32,533 nt of DNA. It comes from Oscillospiraceae bacterium (lineage in GTDB: Bacteria > Bacillota > Clostridia > Oscillospirales > Ruminococcaceae). Shown in pieces: positions 32,393-32,533 of the stretch; position 1 is the first letter of the stretch; each line of letters starts with the position of its first letter. Under the pieces are notes generated by a model. That model was not told where the DNA came from. It searched no databases and saw nothing but the letters and a program-made list of their open reading frames with translations. The stretch covers positions 1 through 32,533 of the forward strand of contig JAFUNR010000058.1 in NCBI GenBank assembly GCA_017472965.1, given 5' to 3'. The position numbers and the translations under genes are program-made.

Positions 32393-32528
32393 CGTGTTGC
32401 AAAATGAAAATTTTACAACACGCCACACGCGAAATTTTGTTTCGCGTGTAAATTCCGTAGGAATTTGCTGCAATATTTGATGATTTTGGCTCTGTAAGAG
32501 CCAAAATGGCGGCCCTGTCTGGGCCGCC
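32393..32528. repeat. Array of five consecutive hairpins
   Basis: Five inverted repeats follow each other with little spacing: 32393-32422 (13-bp arms, one mismatch, GAAA loop), 32425-32449 (10 bp, loop TTTTG), 32450-32466 (7 bp, loop GTA), 32483-32507 (11 bp, loop GTA) and 32508-32528 (8 bp GGCGGCCC/GGGCCGCC). It contains no reading frame. It may continue past the window and looks like a repetitive extragenic element or a highly structured RNA. Confidence 0.85.
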
Positions 32529-32533
32529 AAATC

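Noticed and set aside
1-32533. CRISPR arrays, tRNA or rRNA genes, insertion sequences
   Set aside because: No regularly spaced repeats with spacers, no tRNA TPsiC-arm pattern or rRNA stretch, and no transposase frame were seen by eye.

Overview
The window looks like chromosome of a GC-rich, gut-type anaerobic Firmicute of class Clostridia, most like the Faecalibacterium / Gemmiger / Subdoligranulum branch of the Oscillospiraceae. This rests on gene content and is not proven. The supporting genes are pyruvate phosphate dikinase, an NfnAB-type flavin-based bifurcating transhydrogenase, a flavin reductase-rubredoxin fusion, PlsY, TrkA/TrkH, and sporulation genes (spoIIP, spoVAD, spoVAE). Most of the window is dense single-copy chromosome with clear ribosome binding sites, sigma-A type promoters and strong hairpin terminators.

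Layout. 1-611 (-): 5' part of ppdK. 1034-5438 (+): pth and mfd. 5586-8644: a divergent pair of beta-propeller carbohydrate enzymes, followed by a DMT-type permease to 9527. 9593-12421 (-): trkA-trkH potassium uptake. 12716-13991 (+): flavin reductase-rubredoxin and plsY. 14140-17945 (+): five-gene operon with a GntR/YtrA-type repressor, two membrane proteins, an ABC ATPase and a membrane-anchored extracytoplasmic protein; its promoter is covered by palindromic operators. 17972-18125 (-): a candidate small RNA with its own promoter and terminator. 18417-20126 (+): an IscU/NifU-like scaffold and a GGGtGRT-family protein, a conserved pair of unknown function.

20139-24428 is an AT-rich island. 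It holds a large BspA-like leucine-rich-repeat surface protein (-) and a divergent XRE regulator (+), with a strong promoter between them. It is bounded by a perfect 45-bp direct repeat of the last codons, stop codon and first downstream bases of the GGGtGRT gene. Each repeat copy is followed by its own related but diverged terminator. This is the geometry of an element inserted at the 3' end of a gene, yet no integrase lies inside. It is the most striking feature of the window.

24872-27140 (+): nfnA-nfnB. 27172-28353 (-): spoIIP. 28553-28810 (+): rpsT. 28924-30344 (-): spoVAD-spoVAE without spoVAC. 30507-32351 (+): a GATase-like / alpha-toroid fusion. The last 140 bases hold five back-to-back hairpins, probably a repetitive extragenic element that may continue past the window edge.
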